Assembly (NCBI RefSeq): GCF_004378355.1
Contig: NZ_SNUB01000026.1
Location: 1 to 53,620 of the forward strand
Origin: Psychromonas algicola
Lineage (GTDB): Bacteria > Pseudomonadota > Gammaproteobacteria > Enterobacterales > Psychromonadaceae
Direction of reading: 5' to 3'
Length of the DNA: 53,620 nt
Positions within the stretch are counted from its first letter, which is position 1. The number at the start of each line of letters is the position of its first letter. The notes under the pieces are model-generated. The model saw nothing but the letters and a program-made list of their open reading frames with translations. It did no database searches and was not told where the DNA came from. The position numbers and the translations under genes were made by a program. Positions 1-8,542 of this stretch are shown in pieces.

Positions 1-67
1 TGTGTATTTTAGTTTTTATCGATTAGGTTGTATTGACCTTGAATCAAGTAAAGACTATTGGACGGTA

Positions 68-123
68 AAAGTGTAACCCATGTATGTTTAATAAAGTGTT
101 ACCTATGAACTTGACTGTACACA
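68..123. mobile_element. Possible terminal region of an IS21-type element
   Basis: Two direct repeats read AAAGTGTAACCCATG (68-82) and AAAGTGTTACCTATG (93-107). They are 13/15 identical, start 25 bp apart, and are followed by the tip ACTGTACA ending at 121-123. Ends of IS21-family elements commonly carry several such internal repeats and a terminal TGTACA-like tip. No transposase genes are visible, because the body would lie to the left of the window. It could equally be a solo remnant or a regulatory repeat. Confidence 0.35.
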
Positions 124-185
124 TCCAACTAAAGAGGGGAAATTAATTAAGCTATTATTTTATTTATTAAGTCCTCCAAAACAGA

Positions 186-262
186 GGGTTATTTTAAGAA
201 GTCAATTAGGCCAGTTACCAGTGTAATTGACGTAACCCTTTTATCAAAAATAAAAGGGTTAC
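186..262. other. Two overlapping, competing hairpins downstream of the CoA-disulfide reductase gene
   Basis: GTAACCCTTTTAT (232-244) pairs perfectly over 13 bp with ATAAAAGGGTTAC (250-262) around a 5-nt loop. A second structure pairs GTCAATTA (201-208) with TAATTGAC (224-231), extended by GGGTTA (186-191) with TAACCC (233-238). The two share 233-238, so only one can form fully. The hairpin lies just after the minus-strand stop at 284 and probably ends that transcript, although no good U-run follows it. Confidence 0.5.
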
Positions 263-283
263 TAAGGAGTGACTAAAAATTAT

Positions 284-1987
284 TTATGCTTTTGCATAAT
301 TGTACGTTCTACATCCTCCAATTAAGTTACGAGCTTTATAACCATTATTAACCAATTGGCGATAAGCAACATTGCCACGTAAACCAACCTGACAGTAGAT
401 GATTACTTCTTTGTCTTTTGGTAGTTCATGCATTCTTTGGCGTAATTGGTCCACAGGAATATTTAACGCTTCACCAATACAACCTGTCGCTTCTAATTCA
501 CTTGGATTACGTACATCAAGTAAAATTTGTTGATCGGTTAAATGATCTATTTCATCAAAATGAATAGGTTTCACATCACCAATAATGATGTTCTGAGCTA
601 CAAAAGCCGCTTGATTGATCACGTCCTTTGCGCTACCAAAAGGAGGCGCATAAGTTAATTCTAGATGTTGCAGTTGCTCGACTGTCATTCCCGCTCGTTG
701 TGCTACGGCCATAATATCAATACGTTTATCAATACCATCTTTACCCGCCGCTTGAGCACCTAATATTTTCCCCGTACTAGGATCAAACAACATTTTAAAA
801 GAAACAATTTCAGCACCAGGATAATAACTTGCATGACTTGCGGTATGCACATACACCTTTTCGTAATTGATGCCATCACGTTTTAATTGCTTTTCATTTT
901 TACCCGTTGATGCAATCGCCATATCAAAAATCTTACAAATAGCCGTTCCCTGAGTACCTTGATAGCTTTGATGGCGACCTAACATATTGTCTGCAGCGAG
1001 TCGGCCTTGGCGATTTGCAGGCCCAGCTAATGGCACAACCGTTTGCGCGCCAGTGACAAAATCTTGCTCTTCAATTGCATCACCAACGGCATAAATAGCA
1101 GGATCATTAGTTTGCATTTGAGCATTTACTTTAATGCCTCCTAACTCGCCAATTTCCAAACCAGCTTGTTTTACTAAAGCCGTTTCAGGGCGAACACCAA
1201 TGGCCATAATTAATAATTCAGTATTAAGCTTTTCACCGTTATTTAAACTCAAGGTTAAATGGCCATATAGGTGTTGATGAGTCATTTTTTCACCGGCATT
1301 TATATTAGCGACAGATTCGGAAGGAACAAACTCAACACCTTCAAGTGCCACACCTAAACGTAAATCAATTCCTTTATTACGAATTTCTTCATGTGCAAAC
1401 CCTGCTATTTCTTTATCCACAGGAGTCATCACTTGGTCTGCCAATTCAATGAGGGTGGTTTTAATCCCTAATGCATGAAAGGCTTCCATCATCTCTAAAC
1501 CAATAAAGCCACCACCTACAACGGTTGCATGCTCTACTTTATTTTCACTCAATGCATGCAGGATTTTATCCATATCAGGAATATTGCGTAGAGAAAAAGT
1601 CAATGGATTTTGGATGCCAGGAATAGGCGGCACAATGGGGCCAGCCCCCGGGCTTAACAATAAAAAGTCATAGCTTTCAGTATATTCACTATTATCAACA
1701 AGTAAGCGAATGGTAACTTGTTTATTAACACGATCGATACTGACGACCTCACTTAATGGGCGAACATCAACGTTAAAACGCGATAGAAAACTTTCAGGTG
1801 TTTGTAATAATAAATTACTTCTTTCCTTTATCTCGCCACCGATATGATATGGCAATCCACAGTTAGCAAAAGAAACAAACGGACCACGCTCAAACATAAT
1901 AATTTGTGCATCTTCACTTAATCGACGAGCTCGAGCGGCTGCTGATGCCCCACCAGCAACACCACCGATAATCACTATCTTAGTCAT
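284..1987 (-). CDS. cdr: CoA-disulfide reductase with C-terminal rhodanese domain
   Basis: This 567-residue flavoprotein belongs to the pyridine nucleotide-disulfide oxidoreductase family (CoADR-RHD type), which reduces CoA disulfide or CoA persulfide and related polysulfides with NAD(P)H in the cytoplasm. The N-terminus has the FAD dinucleotide fold (IIGGVAGGASAA, 6-17) and the single active-site cysteine in SFANCGLP (Cys43), the same position as in characterised CoADRs. An NAD-binding fold follows (VVGGGFIG, about 156-163), then the dimerisation domain. The last ~100 residues are a rhodanese domain with catalytic Cys532 in YCQVGLRG and an extra Cys559. It is the second gene of a minus-strand pair behind the DUF2892 gene and is divergent from a BigR-type repressor and PmpAB. 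The context points to persulfide/sulfide detoxification; the exact substrate is inferred. NADH oxidase or polysulfide reductase activity are alternatives within the family. Confidence 0.9.
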   Translation of the reverse strand: MTKIVIIGGVAGGASAAARARRLSEDAQIIMFERGPFVSFANCGLPYHIGGEIKERSNLLLQTPESFLSRFNVDVRPLSEVVSIDRVNKQVTIRLLVDNSEYTESYDFLLLSPGAGPIVPPIPGIQNPLTFSLRNIPDMDKILHALSENKVEHATVVGGGFIGLEMMEAFHALGIKTTLIELADQVMTPVDKEIAGFAHEEIRNKGIDLRLGVALEGVEFVPSESVANINAGEKMTHQHLYGHLTLSLNNGEKLNTELLIMAIGVRPETALVKQAGLEIGELGGIKVNAQMQTNDPAIYAVGDAIEEQDFVTGAQTVVPLAGPANRQGRLAADNMLGRHQSYQGTQGTAICKIFDMAIASTGKNEKQLKRDGINYEKVYVHTASHASYYPGAEIVSFKMLFDPSTGKILGAQAAGKDGIDKRIDIMAVAQRAGMTVEQLQHLELTYAPPFGSAKDVINQAAFVAQNIIIGDVKPIHFDEIDHLTDQQILLDVRNPSELEATGCIGEALNIPVDQLRQRMHELPKDKEVIIYCQVGLRGNVAYRQLVNNGYKARNLIGGCRTYNYAKA

Positions 1988-2028
1988 AAACTATTTACTC
2001 CAATTTTAAAAAATATTTTAAATTCGAT

Positions 2029-2214
2029 CTATTTAAACCCCATTTTTTTCAGAACGATCACGGCTGGGCAAAAATGTGTAAAAGCACTTTGGAATAAATT
2101 CAAACCAACAAAAACAGTTAACCAAACAAAGTTAGGATGAACAAACTGAGTTAATAAGACTGAAAGTAACACCATACTTCCTGCAAGCGCTCTAATCCCA
2201 TTGTCAATTTTCAT
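2029..2214 (-). CDS. DUF2892 (YgaP-type) small inner-membrane protein
   Basis: This 61-residue protein has two hydrophobic helices (about 7-27 and 29-47) and the family hallmark FCPAVIVL near the C-terminus. It resembles the membrane half of E. coli YgaP, in which DUF2892 is fused to a rhodanese domain. The ATG at 2214 is chosen over one 33 bp upstream because AAGGAAA sits at the right distance before it. It lies 41 bp upstream of the CoADR-rhodanese gene on the same strand, so the two genes together recreate the DUF2892-rhodanese pairing. A role in sulfur trafficking at the membrane is inferred from this context only. Confidence 0.8.
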   Translation of the reverse strand: MKIDNGIRALAGSMVLLSVLLTQFVHPNFVWLTVFVGLNLFQSAFTHFCPAVIVLKKMGFK

Positions 2215-2302
2215 GATATTTTCCTTTACGTATAAATGAGAATTCAATTACTAAAAACATTAATTAAGCAAATACTAATACAATAAAACCTAATAAACAA
2301 TT

Positions 2303-2344
2303 AACTAATTTAATTTAATCTAATTAAAACTTTACTAATTTAGT
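2303..2344. promoter_or_regulatory. Candidate operator in the divergent bigR/DUF2892 promoter
   Basis: A very AT-rich imperfect palindrome centred near 2314 (2303-2325, 16 of 23 positions symmetric) is followed by the perfect short inverted repeat ACTAATTTAGT (2334-2344). It lies between the divergent DUF2892/CoADR and bigR/pmpAB genes, where an ArsR-family repressor would bind. Base composition makes chance palindromes likely. Confidence 0.35.
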
Positions 2345-2393
2345 CTTACCAGTAAAATAAAATAAAATGATGCAACCATGATGAGAGAACATA

Positions 2394-2690
2394 ATGGAAT
2401 TAAATAAAATGAGAGAAACCGCAACAGAGGTTGCTGAGATATTAAAAACAATGGCACATTCAGAGAGATTAATGGTGCTTTGTCAATTAGTTGATGGAGA
2501 AGTTGGAGCGGGACAACTTCAAGAAAATTCAACTTTAAGCCAATCAGCTTTCTCGCAACACTTGAGTGTATTGAAAAAAAATAACCTAGTAAGAATACGA
2601 AAAGAGTCTCAATCCGTATTTTATAGCTTAGCGGATAAACGCATTGAATCGCTGATCGCTAGTTTTTATACCATTTTTTGTGACCAATAA
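2394..2690 (+). CDS. bigR: ArsR-family repressor, BigR/SqrR type (persulfide-sensing)
   Basis: This 98-residue winged-helix protein has a recognition helix around SQSAFSQHLSVLKKNNLV (49-66) and the wing RKESQSVFYSL. It carries only two cysteines, Cys30 (VLCQLVDGE) and Cys96 (IFCDQ), in the positions of the pair that forms a disulfide or tetrasulfide bridge in BigR, SqrR and YgaV when reactive sulfur is present. Metal-binding ArsR motifs such as ELCVCD are absent. It is followed after 15 bp by pmpA and is divergent from the CoADR gene, so it probably represses both directions until persulfide accumulates. A second ATG at 2409 is possible; 2394 is kept because a weak purine-rich GAGAG precedes it. 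Confidence 0.85.
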   Translation: MELNKMRETATEVAEILKTMAHSERLMVLCQLVDGEVGAGQLQENSTLSQSAFSQHLSVLKKNNLVRIRKESQSVFYSLADKRIESLIASFYTIFCDQ

Positions 2691-2705
2691 TTTAAAGAGA
2701 AATAT

Positions 2706-3128
2706 ATGGAATTTACAATCCCTTGGGCATCCCTATTTGGGGGCATGTTACTCGGTTTATCTGCTGCATTACTAATGTTATTTAGCGGAAAAGTTGCAGG
2801 TATCAGTGGCGTAATAGGTGGTTTATTAAACCCACAAAAACATGAATCTAGTTGGCGAGCGGCTTTTTTAACTGGCATGATTTTAAGCTTACTGATTGTG
2901 ACTCCCTTAGGTTTTGCCTTACCGGATATTAGTGATAAAAACATTTTGCTGGTTTCATTTGCAGGTTTATTAGTTGGGTTTGGAACTCGCTTAGGTAATG
3001 GCTGTACCAGTGGTCATGGGATTGTAGGAATGGGACGTTTTTCTAAACGCTCTATTTATGCGACCAGTGCCTTTATGGTCACTGCAATTACAGTGGTATT
3101 AATTCGCCGCTTGTTAGGAGAGCTATGA
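2706..3128 (+). CDS. pmpA: PmpA, YeeE/YedE-family membrane protein (first half-transporter)
   Basis: This 140-residue inner-membrane protein of the DUF395/YeeE-YedE family has about four hydrophobic segments. The signature GNGCTSGHGIVGMGRFS (97-113) contains the conserved Cys100. Relatives transport thiosulfate or other sulfur compounds, passing the sulfur along conserved cysteines in the channel. PmpA and PmpB are the two halves of what is a single chain in YeeE. Its stop overlaps the start of pmpB by 4 bp (ATGA), implying translational coupling. Co-occurrence with BigR and rhodanese domains supports sulfur transport; the direction and exact substrate cannot be told from sequence. Confidence 0.85.
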   Translation: MEFTIPWASLFGGMLLGLSAALLMLFSGKVAGISGVIGGLLNPQKHESSWRAAFLTGMILSLLIVTPLGFALPDISDKNILLVSFAGLLVGFGTRLGNGCTSGHGIVGMGRFSKRSIYATSAFMVTAITVVLIRRLLGEL

Positions 3129-3661
3129 TGAACCACTCTAAAGCAAAGATAATTCGTATTATCACAGGTTGGGTATCAGGTGCATTATTTGGTAGTGGAA
3201 TGATCATCTCAGGTATGGTGGATCCCAATAAAGTCATTGCTTTTTTAGATATATTCGGAGATTGGGATCCTAGCCTTGCTTTTGTGATGGGAGGAGCATT
3301 ATTAGTCTTCACTCCTATCTATCATCTTATTATTAAAAAGCGAAAGAAAGCGGTGAATGGCGATCTATTTACATGGACAAGTAATACAAGCGTAGACGGT
3401 ACACTTATTTCTGGCGCTGTTATTTTTGGTGCAGGTTGGGGATTAGCTGGTTTTTGTCCTGGCCCTGCGATGGCAAGTATTGGCGGTGGAAGTAATATTA
3501 TTTTAGCTTTCACCTTAAGTATGATTGTTGGAATGGTACATGCAAATCAATATCTTGCTGGGCGTCTTCCATTACCCATTGTCGGTTACCGTAAAAATAT
3601 TTGTGCAATTACATCAGAAGTAGCAGCAGGCTCAACAACCACACCAAGTACAAGCAAATAA
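3125..3661 (+). CDS. pmpB: PmpB, YeeE/YedE-family membrane protein (second half-transporter)
   Basis: This 178-residue polytopic membrane protein has the family motif GWGLAGFCPGPAMASIG (104-120) with conserved Cys111, the counterpart of Cys100 in PmpA. Hydrophobic segments lie at about 12-32, 52-72, 94-118 and 124-146. The C-terminal tail is Ser/Thr-rich and probably disordered. The gene begins within the pmpA stop codon (two consecutive ATGs, 3125 and 3128) and ends 9 bp before the RND permease, so bigR-pmpA-pmpB-RND-adaptor is most simply one operon. Its inferred role is as PmpA's partner in moving a sulfur compound across the inner membrane. Confidence 0.85.
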   Translation: MMNHSKAKIIRIITGWVSGALFGSGMIISGMVDPNKVIAFLDIFGDWDPSLAFVMGGALLVFTPIYHLIIKKRKKAVNGDLFTWTSNTSVDGTLISGAVIFGAGWGLAGFCPGPAMASIGGGSNIILAFTLSMIVGMVHANQYLAGRLPLPIVGYRKNICAITSEVAAGSTTTPSTSK

Positions 3662-3670
3662 GAGGGTATT

Positions 3671-6600
3671 ATGCAAAACCAACCAGCAAAAGGTTTAGTT
3701 TCTAAGGTAATGAATAGTTTTTTTCCACCTATTCTCATTTTACTTACTTTATTGGTTGGTGCAGCCTCTTTATGGTTAACCCCTAAAGAAGAAGATCCTC
3801 AAATCGTTGTGCCGATGGCCGATGTGCTAATTGCAGCCCCAGGACTAAGTGCAAAACAAATTGAAAAACAAGTCACAGAGCCTTTAGAAAAACTAGTCAG
3901 CCAAATCGATGGCGTTGAATATGTTTACTCATCATCAATGGAAGGTAGCGCACAAATTATAGTGCGTTACTTTGTAGGCGAAGATCGTGAAGGTGCGTTG
4001 GTTAAGTTGTACAACAAACTTTATTCCAACCAAGATAATATTCCAGCTTCGATTACCAACTGGATCATCAAACCTGTTGAGATTGACGATGTTCCAATCG
4101 TTGTAGCCTCACTTTATTCTACATCACCCGATACAATAGGGAGTTATGAGCTACGTCGTTTAGCAGAGCAGACCACACAAAGATTAAAAGCTTTAGATGA
4201 TACCAATATAGTTAATGTACTGGGCGGGTCTCCTCGTCAGGTAGAAATAATATTAGATAGCAATGCCATGGCAAGCCGCCAAACCACGATTGAAGATCTA
4301 CAAAATGCAATACAACTCACCAATGCAAAACAAGATGCAGGTATAACGCATCAAAATGGCAAGGTATTTAAACTCGAATCAGGACAGTTCTTTCAATCAG
4401 CTAACGAGCTTAATAAGTTAATCGTTAATGTTATTAATGGTAAGCCAGTTTATCTGCAAGACATTGCGACTATCAACGATGGCGAGCCAGAAGCAGAATC
4501 TGATACTTGGATGCAATACGGCAGTGCAGAAAGAGAAGTGAGTCAAGTCTATCCAGCAGTATTCATCTCAATAGCCAAACAAAAAGGTGCCAATGCAGTT
4601 ACCGTTGCACAGGATGTATTGGATGAACTTAAGCTTATCCAAAAAACACAATTTCCTGATAGCGTAGAAGTTAATATTATTCGTAACTACGGCCAAACAG
4701 CCGACAGTAAAGTCAGTAACCTTATTTCAAGTTTAGGTATCTCAATTTTGACTGTAGTTGTGTTTATTGGTTTATTCCTAAATTGGCGCAGCGCGATTGT
4801 CGTTGGCATTGCCATTCCGATTAGCTATGGCGCAGCATTGGGATTAGATTTAATGTTGGGCTATTCAATTAATCGAGTCACTTTATTTGCTTTGATCTTA
4901 GCACTGGGTTTAATTGTTGATGATCCAATCGCTTCGATTGATAACATAGAGCGTTTCCTAAAACGTAAAGATTTAACTCGTTCAAACGCCATAGTATTAG
5001 CAATGGCTGAAATCCGTAGTGCTTTATTGATGTCTACGGTCGCGATCGTTATTGTATTCACCCCTATGTTTTTTATTACTGGGATGATGGGCCCTTACAT
5101 GGCACCACTTGCATTCAATGTTCCTATTAGTGTGATATTCAGTACTTTTGTTGCTTTTATGATCACCCCTTGGTTAGCTAAAAAAATCTTAAACCAAGCA
5201 CAAGATAGCGGTCATTATCAGATCGAAAACTCTTTGTTATTTAAATGGTATGAGAAATTATTAGCCCCATTATTGAACAATAAAAAATACAGTTGGGCCT
5301 TCCTTGCTGTGGTTGCTTTCCTGTTTTTAGCAGCAGCGCTATTGCCAGCATTGCGCTTGGTACCGCTAAAACTATTACCTTACGATAATAAAGACGAATT
5401 TCAACTTGTGTTAAATATGCCAGAACAAACTAGCTTTGTGGATACATCTAATGTTTTACGTGAGTTTTCAGATCACTTAGTGACAGTGCCTGAAGTTGCT
5501 TCTGTTTCTGCATTTTCTGGCATTGCTTCGCCAATGGATTTCAATGGCATGGTGCGCCATTACTTTATGCGTAGTCAACCTAATCAAGGTGAACTGAGAG
5601 TTGTATTAGCAGCAAAGAATCGTAGACAGCATCAATCCCATGAAATCGTCACCCGTTTAAGAGATGAGTTACAAGCCATTGCAGATAAACACTCAGCTCA
5701 TATCGAATTGGTGGAAGTACCACCTGGGCCACCTGTTGTTGCGACGATAACGGCAGAGCTTTATGGCAAGGAAACAACAAGTTATGAATATCTTCAAACT
5801 CAAGCATTAGTGGTTGCAGAACGTTTAAAACGTGAAGATTCAGTACGAGAAGTCGATACGAGTATTCAAGGTCAATATGAAAGATGGCAATTTGTTGTTG
5901 ATCGTGAGAAAGCGGCTCTTTCAGGTATTTCAGTAAATGATATTAACCAAACGATCAGTGCCGCTAACCAAGGTTTAACGCTAGGTTATATGGAAGCGGA
6001 ACGAGAAGTAAATCCGCTTCCAATTAGCGTGCGTTTAGCAAGTTCAGATAGAGATCAACTTGATAAGTTATTATCACTTTATGTACGTGGGCAAGCTGGC
6101 ATTAATAAATATGAGATACAAGGTTCTTTAATTGATGCTCCACAACCTTTAGTCCAGTTATCTGAGCTAGGAAAGTTTGTAAAAAGCCAAGTACAACAAC
6201 CCATTTTTCATAAAAACCTTAAACCTGTTGTTTATGTTTACGCTGAACCTGTAGGGCGAGTACCCGGTGAAATTGTCGCAGATATGTTCGCAGATCAAGA
6301 TGCGCCTGTTACAGATAATCGAACTCCCGTAGAAGATCGTAACTACTTTAATAATGGAGCAAACGATAGTTGGTCATTAGACAAAGACATTCACATTGTT
6401 TGGAGTGGCGAAGGTGAATGGAAAATCACTATTGATGTATTTCGTGACTTAGGGATTGCCTTTGGCGTGGCATTGGTGGGAGTGTTTATTGTGATGTTAA
6501 TTCAAACAGGATTACCTATGGTGTCAGGGATCATTATGCTCGCAATACCATTAAGTGTAATTGGTATCATGCCAGGATTCTGGATATTAAATAGCCTTGG

Positions 6601-6988
6601 TGAAAATATCTCAGGTTACAGTAATCCCGCTTTATTCACGGCAACGGCCATGATTGGCATGATCGCACTTGCTGGTATCGTCGTGCGAAACTCACTGGTA
6701 TTGGTTGAATTTATTCAACAATCCTTAAAAGAAGGTATGCCATTACAAGAAGCGTTAATTAAATCAGGAGCCGTACGAATGCGCCCTATTTTGCTAACCG
6801 CTGGAACGACCTTATTAGGCAATATAGTGATCACGCTAGATCCAATATTTAACGGTTTAGCTTGGGCTGTCATATTTGGTATTACAGCCTCCACTGTCTT
6901 TACACTATTAGTGATTCCAATTGTTTACAACCTTGCTTACAAAAATGTCGAAGGACACGGTCTCCCACAAATTAAGGAAGAAAAATAA
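3671..6988 (+). CDS. RND-family efflux permease
   Basis: This 1105-residue inner-membrane resistance-nodulation-division pump is somewhat longer than the AcrB class (about 1050). A first TM helix (16-33) precedes the periplasmic porter domain. TM4 carries the paired acidic residues of the proton relay, Asp417-Asp418 in LIVDDPIASIDN, matching AcrB Asp407/408. The TM10 lysine of AcrB is an arginine here (AGIVVRNS, about Arg1006), as in a subset of family members. The second half repeats the layout, with a large periplasmic domain (about 575-920) and TM7-12. GAGGG before the ATG is a plausible ribosome-binding site. The gene overlaps the adaptor start by 1 bp. No outer-membrane factor is encoded here, so a TolC encoded elsewhere would be needed. 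Linkage to bigR and pmpAB suggests export of sulfur species or thiol adducts; this is inference. Confidence 0.9.
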   Translation: MQNQPAKGLVSKVMNSFFPPILILLTLLVGAASLWLTPKEEDPQIVVPMADVLIAAPGLSAKQIEKQVTEPLEKLVSQIDGVEYVYSSSMEGSAQIIVRYFVGEDREGALVKLYNKLYSNQDNIPASITNWIIKPVEIDDVPIVVASLYSTSPDTIGSYELRRLAEQTTQRLKALDDTNIVNVLGGSPRQVEIILDSNAMASRQTTIEDLQNAIQLTNAKQDAGITHQNGKVFKLESGQFFQSANELNKLIVNVINGKPVYLQDIATINDGEPEAESDTWMQYGSAEREVSQVYPAVFISIAKQKGANAVTVAQDVLDELKLIQKTQFPDSVEVNIIRNYGQTADSKVSNLISSLGISILTVVVFIGLFLNWRSAIVVGIAIPISYGAALGLDLMLGYSINRVTLFALILALGLIVDDPIASIDNIERFLKRKDLTRSNAIVLAMAEIRSALLMSTVAIVIVFTPMFFITGMMGPYMAPLAFNVPISVIFSTFVAFMITPWLAKKILNQAQDSGHYQIENSLLFKWYEKLLAPLLNNKKYSWAFLAVVAFLFLAAALLPALRLVPLKLLPYDNKDEFQLVLNMPEQTSFVDTSNVLREFSDHLVTVPEVASVSAFSGIASPMDFNGMVRHYFMRSQPNQGELRVVLAAKNRRQHQSHEIVTRLRDELQAIADKHSAHIELVEVPPGPPVVATITAELYGKETTSYEYLQTQALVVAERLKREDSVREVDTSIQGQYERWQFVVDREKAALSGISVNDINQTISAANQGLTLGYMEAEREVNPLPISVRLASSDRDQLDKLLSLYVRGQAGINKYEIQGSLIDAPQPLVQLSELGKFVKSQVQQPIFHKNLKPVVYVYAEPVGRVPGEIVADMFADQDAPVTDNRTPVEDRNYFNNGANDSWSLDKDIHIVWSGEGEWKITIDVFRDLGIAFGVALVGVFIVMLIQTGLPMVSGIIMLAIPLSVIGIMPGFWILNSLGENISGYSNPALFTATAMIGMIALAGIVVRNSLVLVEFIQQSLKEGMPLQEALIKSGAVRMRPILLTAGTTLLGNIVITLDPIFNGLAWAVIFGITASTVFTLLVIPIVYNLAYKNVEGHGLPQIKEEK

Positions 6989-8064
6989 TGAAAGCATTTA
7001 AAGGCCTATCCATACAGAAAATGCCCAAACCTGTTTTAGGCGTTATTCTATTTTCAGCATTAGCTGTATTATTTTTATTTATGGCAGGTGTATTTACGCC
7101 TAAATTATCAGAGAAAAAAATACACAGTAACCATCAATTTAACAACCTTAAAACACAGGTTTTATTGCAACAAAAAGTACAAAAACAACGTGAATTTACA
7201 GCAACGGTTGTAGCCGATCAAAAAGCAATCTTAGCTGCACGTTTAACTGCAAAAATAGCAGAAGTATTAGTGGATGTTGGCGCGCAAGTTAAGCAAGGAG
7301 ATATCCTCATTCGTTTAGAAAGCACAGATCTTGATGCGCGTGTTAATCAAACAGAACAAGCTTTATCTTCTGCGCAGTCACAACTTAATATTGCACGCAA
7401 GCAATACGATAGAGCGCAAGCCCTATTAGTAAAAAAATTGATTTCTCAAGCAGATTTTGACCAAGCAGAATCACAACTTAAAACAGCCAATGCAAACTTT
7501 AAACAAGCTAAAGCAACGGTGAAAGAAGCTGAAACAACCTATGGCTTTAGTATTATTACCGCGCCCTTTGATGGCATTGTAAACAGTCGCTCGATCAACG
7601 TTGGCGATACTGCAACCCCGGGCATGAACTTACTGGGTTTATATAATCCAAAAACACTTCAACTTGAAGTAAACATATCAGAATCGTTACTGAGCAAAGC
7701 AAACTTGGGCAGTATTTTAAATTACCAAATACCAAGCTTTGATATTAAATCACAGGGTAATGTCGTCGAAGTTTCTCCAGCGACAGATAGCACTTCTCGT
7801 AGCTTTTTATTAAAAATAGCATTACAACCTACAGAGAAGTTATACCCTGGAAGTTATGCACGCGTGTGGGTCGATTCTGACACCGCTGAACAACTTATCG
7901 TTCCAAGTGAAGCAGTTTATCAAGTTGGTCAACTAGATTATGTAAAAGTACTAGAATCAGGTGAAATTAAAACGAAACTTGTACAACTTGCTGATAATTT
8001 TCAAGTACGCAAAGGATTAAACAACGGAGATGTGGTTTTATTAAATCCATTAAGTTATCAGTAA
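6988..8064 (+). CDS. Periplasmic adaptor (membrane fusion protein) of the RND pump
   Basis: This 358-residue HlyD/AcrA-type subunit has an N-terminal hydrophobic anchor (about 18-38, without a lipobox cysteine), a split lipoyl domain (DVGAQVKQGDILIRLESTDL and TAPFDGIVNS), an alpha-helical hairpin (about 113-185), a beta-barrel and a membrane-proximal domain. It links the RND permease to an outer-membrane channel. The start codon overlaps the permease stop by one base (TAATG). The order permease-then-adaptor is the reverse of acrAB. A strong bidirectional terminator follows at 8072-8101, closing the operon. Confidence 0.88.
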   Translation: MKAFKGLSIQKMPKPVLGVILFSALAVLFLFMAGVFTPKLSEKKIHSNHQFNNLKTQVLLQQKVQKQREFTATVVADQKAILAARLTAKIAEVLVDVGAQVKQGDILIRLESTDLDARVNQTEQALSSAQSQLNIARKQYDRAQALLVKKLISQADFDQAESQLKTANANFKQAKATVKEAETTYGFSIITAPFDGIVNSRSINVGDTATPGMNLLGLYNPKTLQLEVNISESLLSKANLGSILNYQIPSFDIKSQGNVVEVSPATDSTSRSFLLKIALQPTEKLYPGSYARVWVDSDTAEQLIVPSEAVYQVGQLDYVKVLESGEIKTKLVQLADNFQVRKGLNNGDVVLLNPLSYQ

Positions 8065-8071
8065 ATAAAAA

Positions 8072-8101
8072 GCCTCTATTTATAATAGAGGCAATTTTTT
8101 A
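8072..8101. terminator. Bidirectional terminator between the adaptor gene and the DUF2218 gene
   Basis: GCCTCTATT (8072-8080) pairs perfectly with AATAGAGGC (8084-8092) around a 3-nt loop. A T-run follows on the plus strand and an A-run precedes it (8067-8071), so it can serve both convergent genes. Confidence 0.9.
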
Positions 8102-8110
8102 GACATTCAT

Positions 8111-8449
8111 TTAAGACCAAAGAAGCTCGATAGACTCCCGGCGAGCAAACAAAGCTATGTGATGATTGATAATGGCTTTTTGCTGTTCAAGAGCATGCTC
8201 ACTTGCTGCTTTGCATTCAAAATTAAGTTCGTCTCCTTGTGAGTTAACTTTCATCTTCGTCATCCCCACATCAAAATAAACAATACCTTGAAAATCATCC
8301 CATTCTGCCTCAACTTTTCGAGAAAAGTGTCGACACAGCACAGTTAGGTATTTCACTGCATGTTCGGATTTAATAACGGAGTAAGTGATGTAAGGTAACT
8401 CTTCTTTTGGTAAATGATTAACTTCTGCTGTTTCCAGTTTTATATTCAT
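8111..8449 (-). CDS. DUF2218 family protein, iron-cluster associated
   Basis: This 112-residue soluble protein without signal peptide resembles DUF2218, in which the motifs LCRHFSRKVE (38-47), VYFDVG and a closing HHIALFARRE (95-104) are typical. Family members are small cytoplasmic proteins often found beside siderophore receptors; no activity is established that I can name with certainty. It lies downstream of the TonB-dependent receptor on the same strand, separated by a terminator-like hairpin (8543-8570), so it may be expressed by read-through or from its own promoter. The ribosome-binding site is weak. Confidence 0.7.
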   Translation of the reverse strand: MNIKLETAEVNHLPKEELPYITYSVIKSEHAVKYLTVLCRHFSRKVEAEWDDFQGIVYFDVGMTKMKVNSQGDELNFECKAASEHALEQQKAIINHHIALFARRESIELLWS

Positions 8450-8542
8450 TATTATTTCTTATTAAATTTTAGTTTAAAAATTATCGTAATATGAGGCGTA
8501 CAAAAAAGAATAAAACGATAAGTGATCAAAGTTTGAAAATGC

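Noticed and set aside
2666-2944. Frame antisense to pmpA
   Set aside because: It is a shadow of an unambiguous membrane-protein gene, with no ribosome-binding site.
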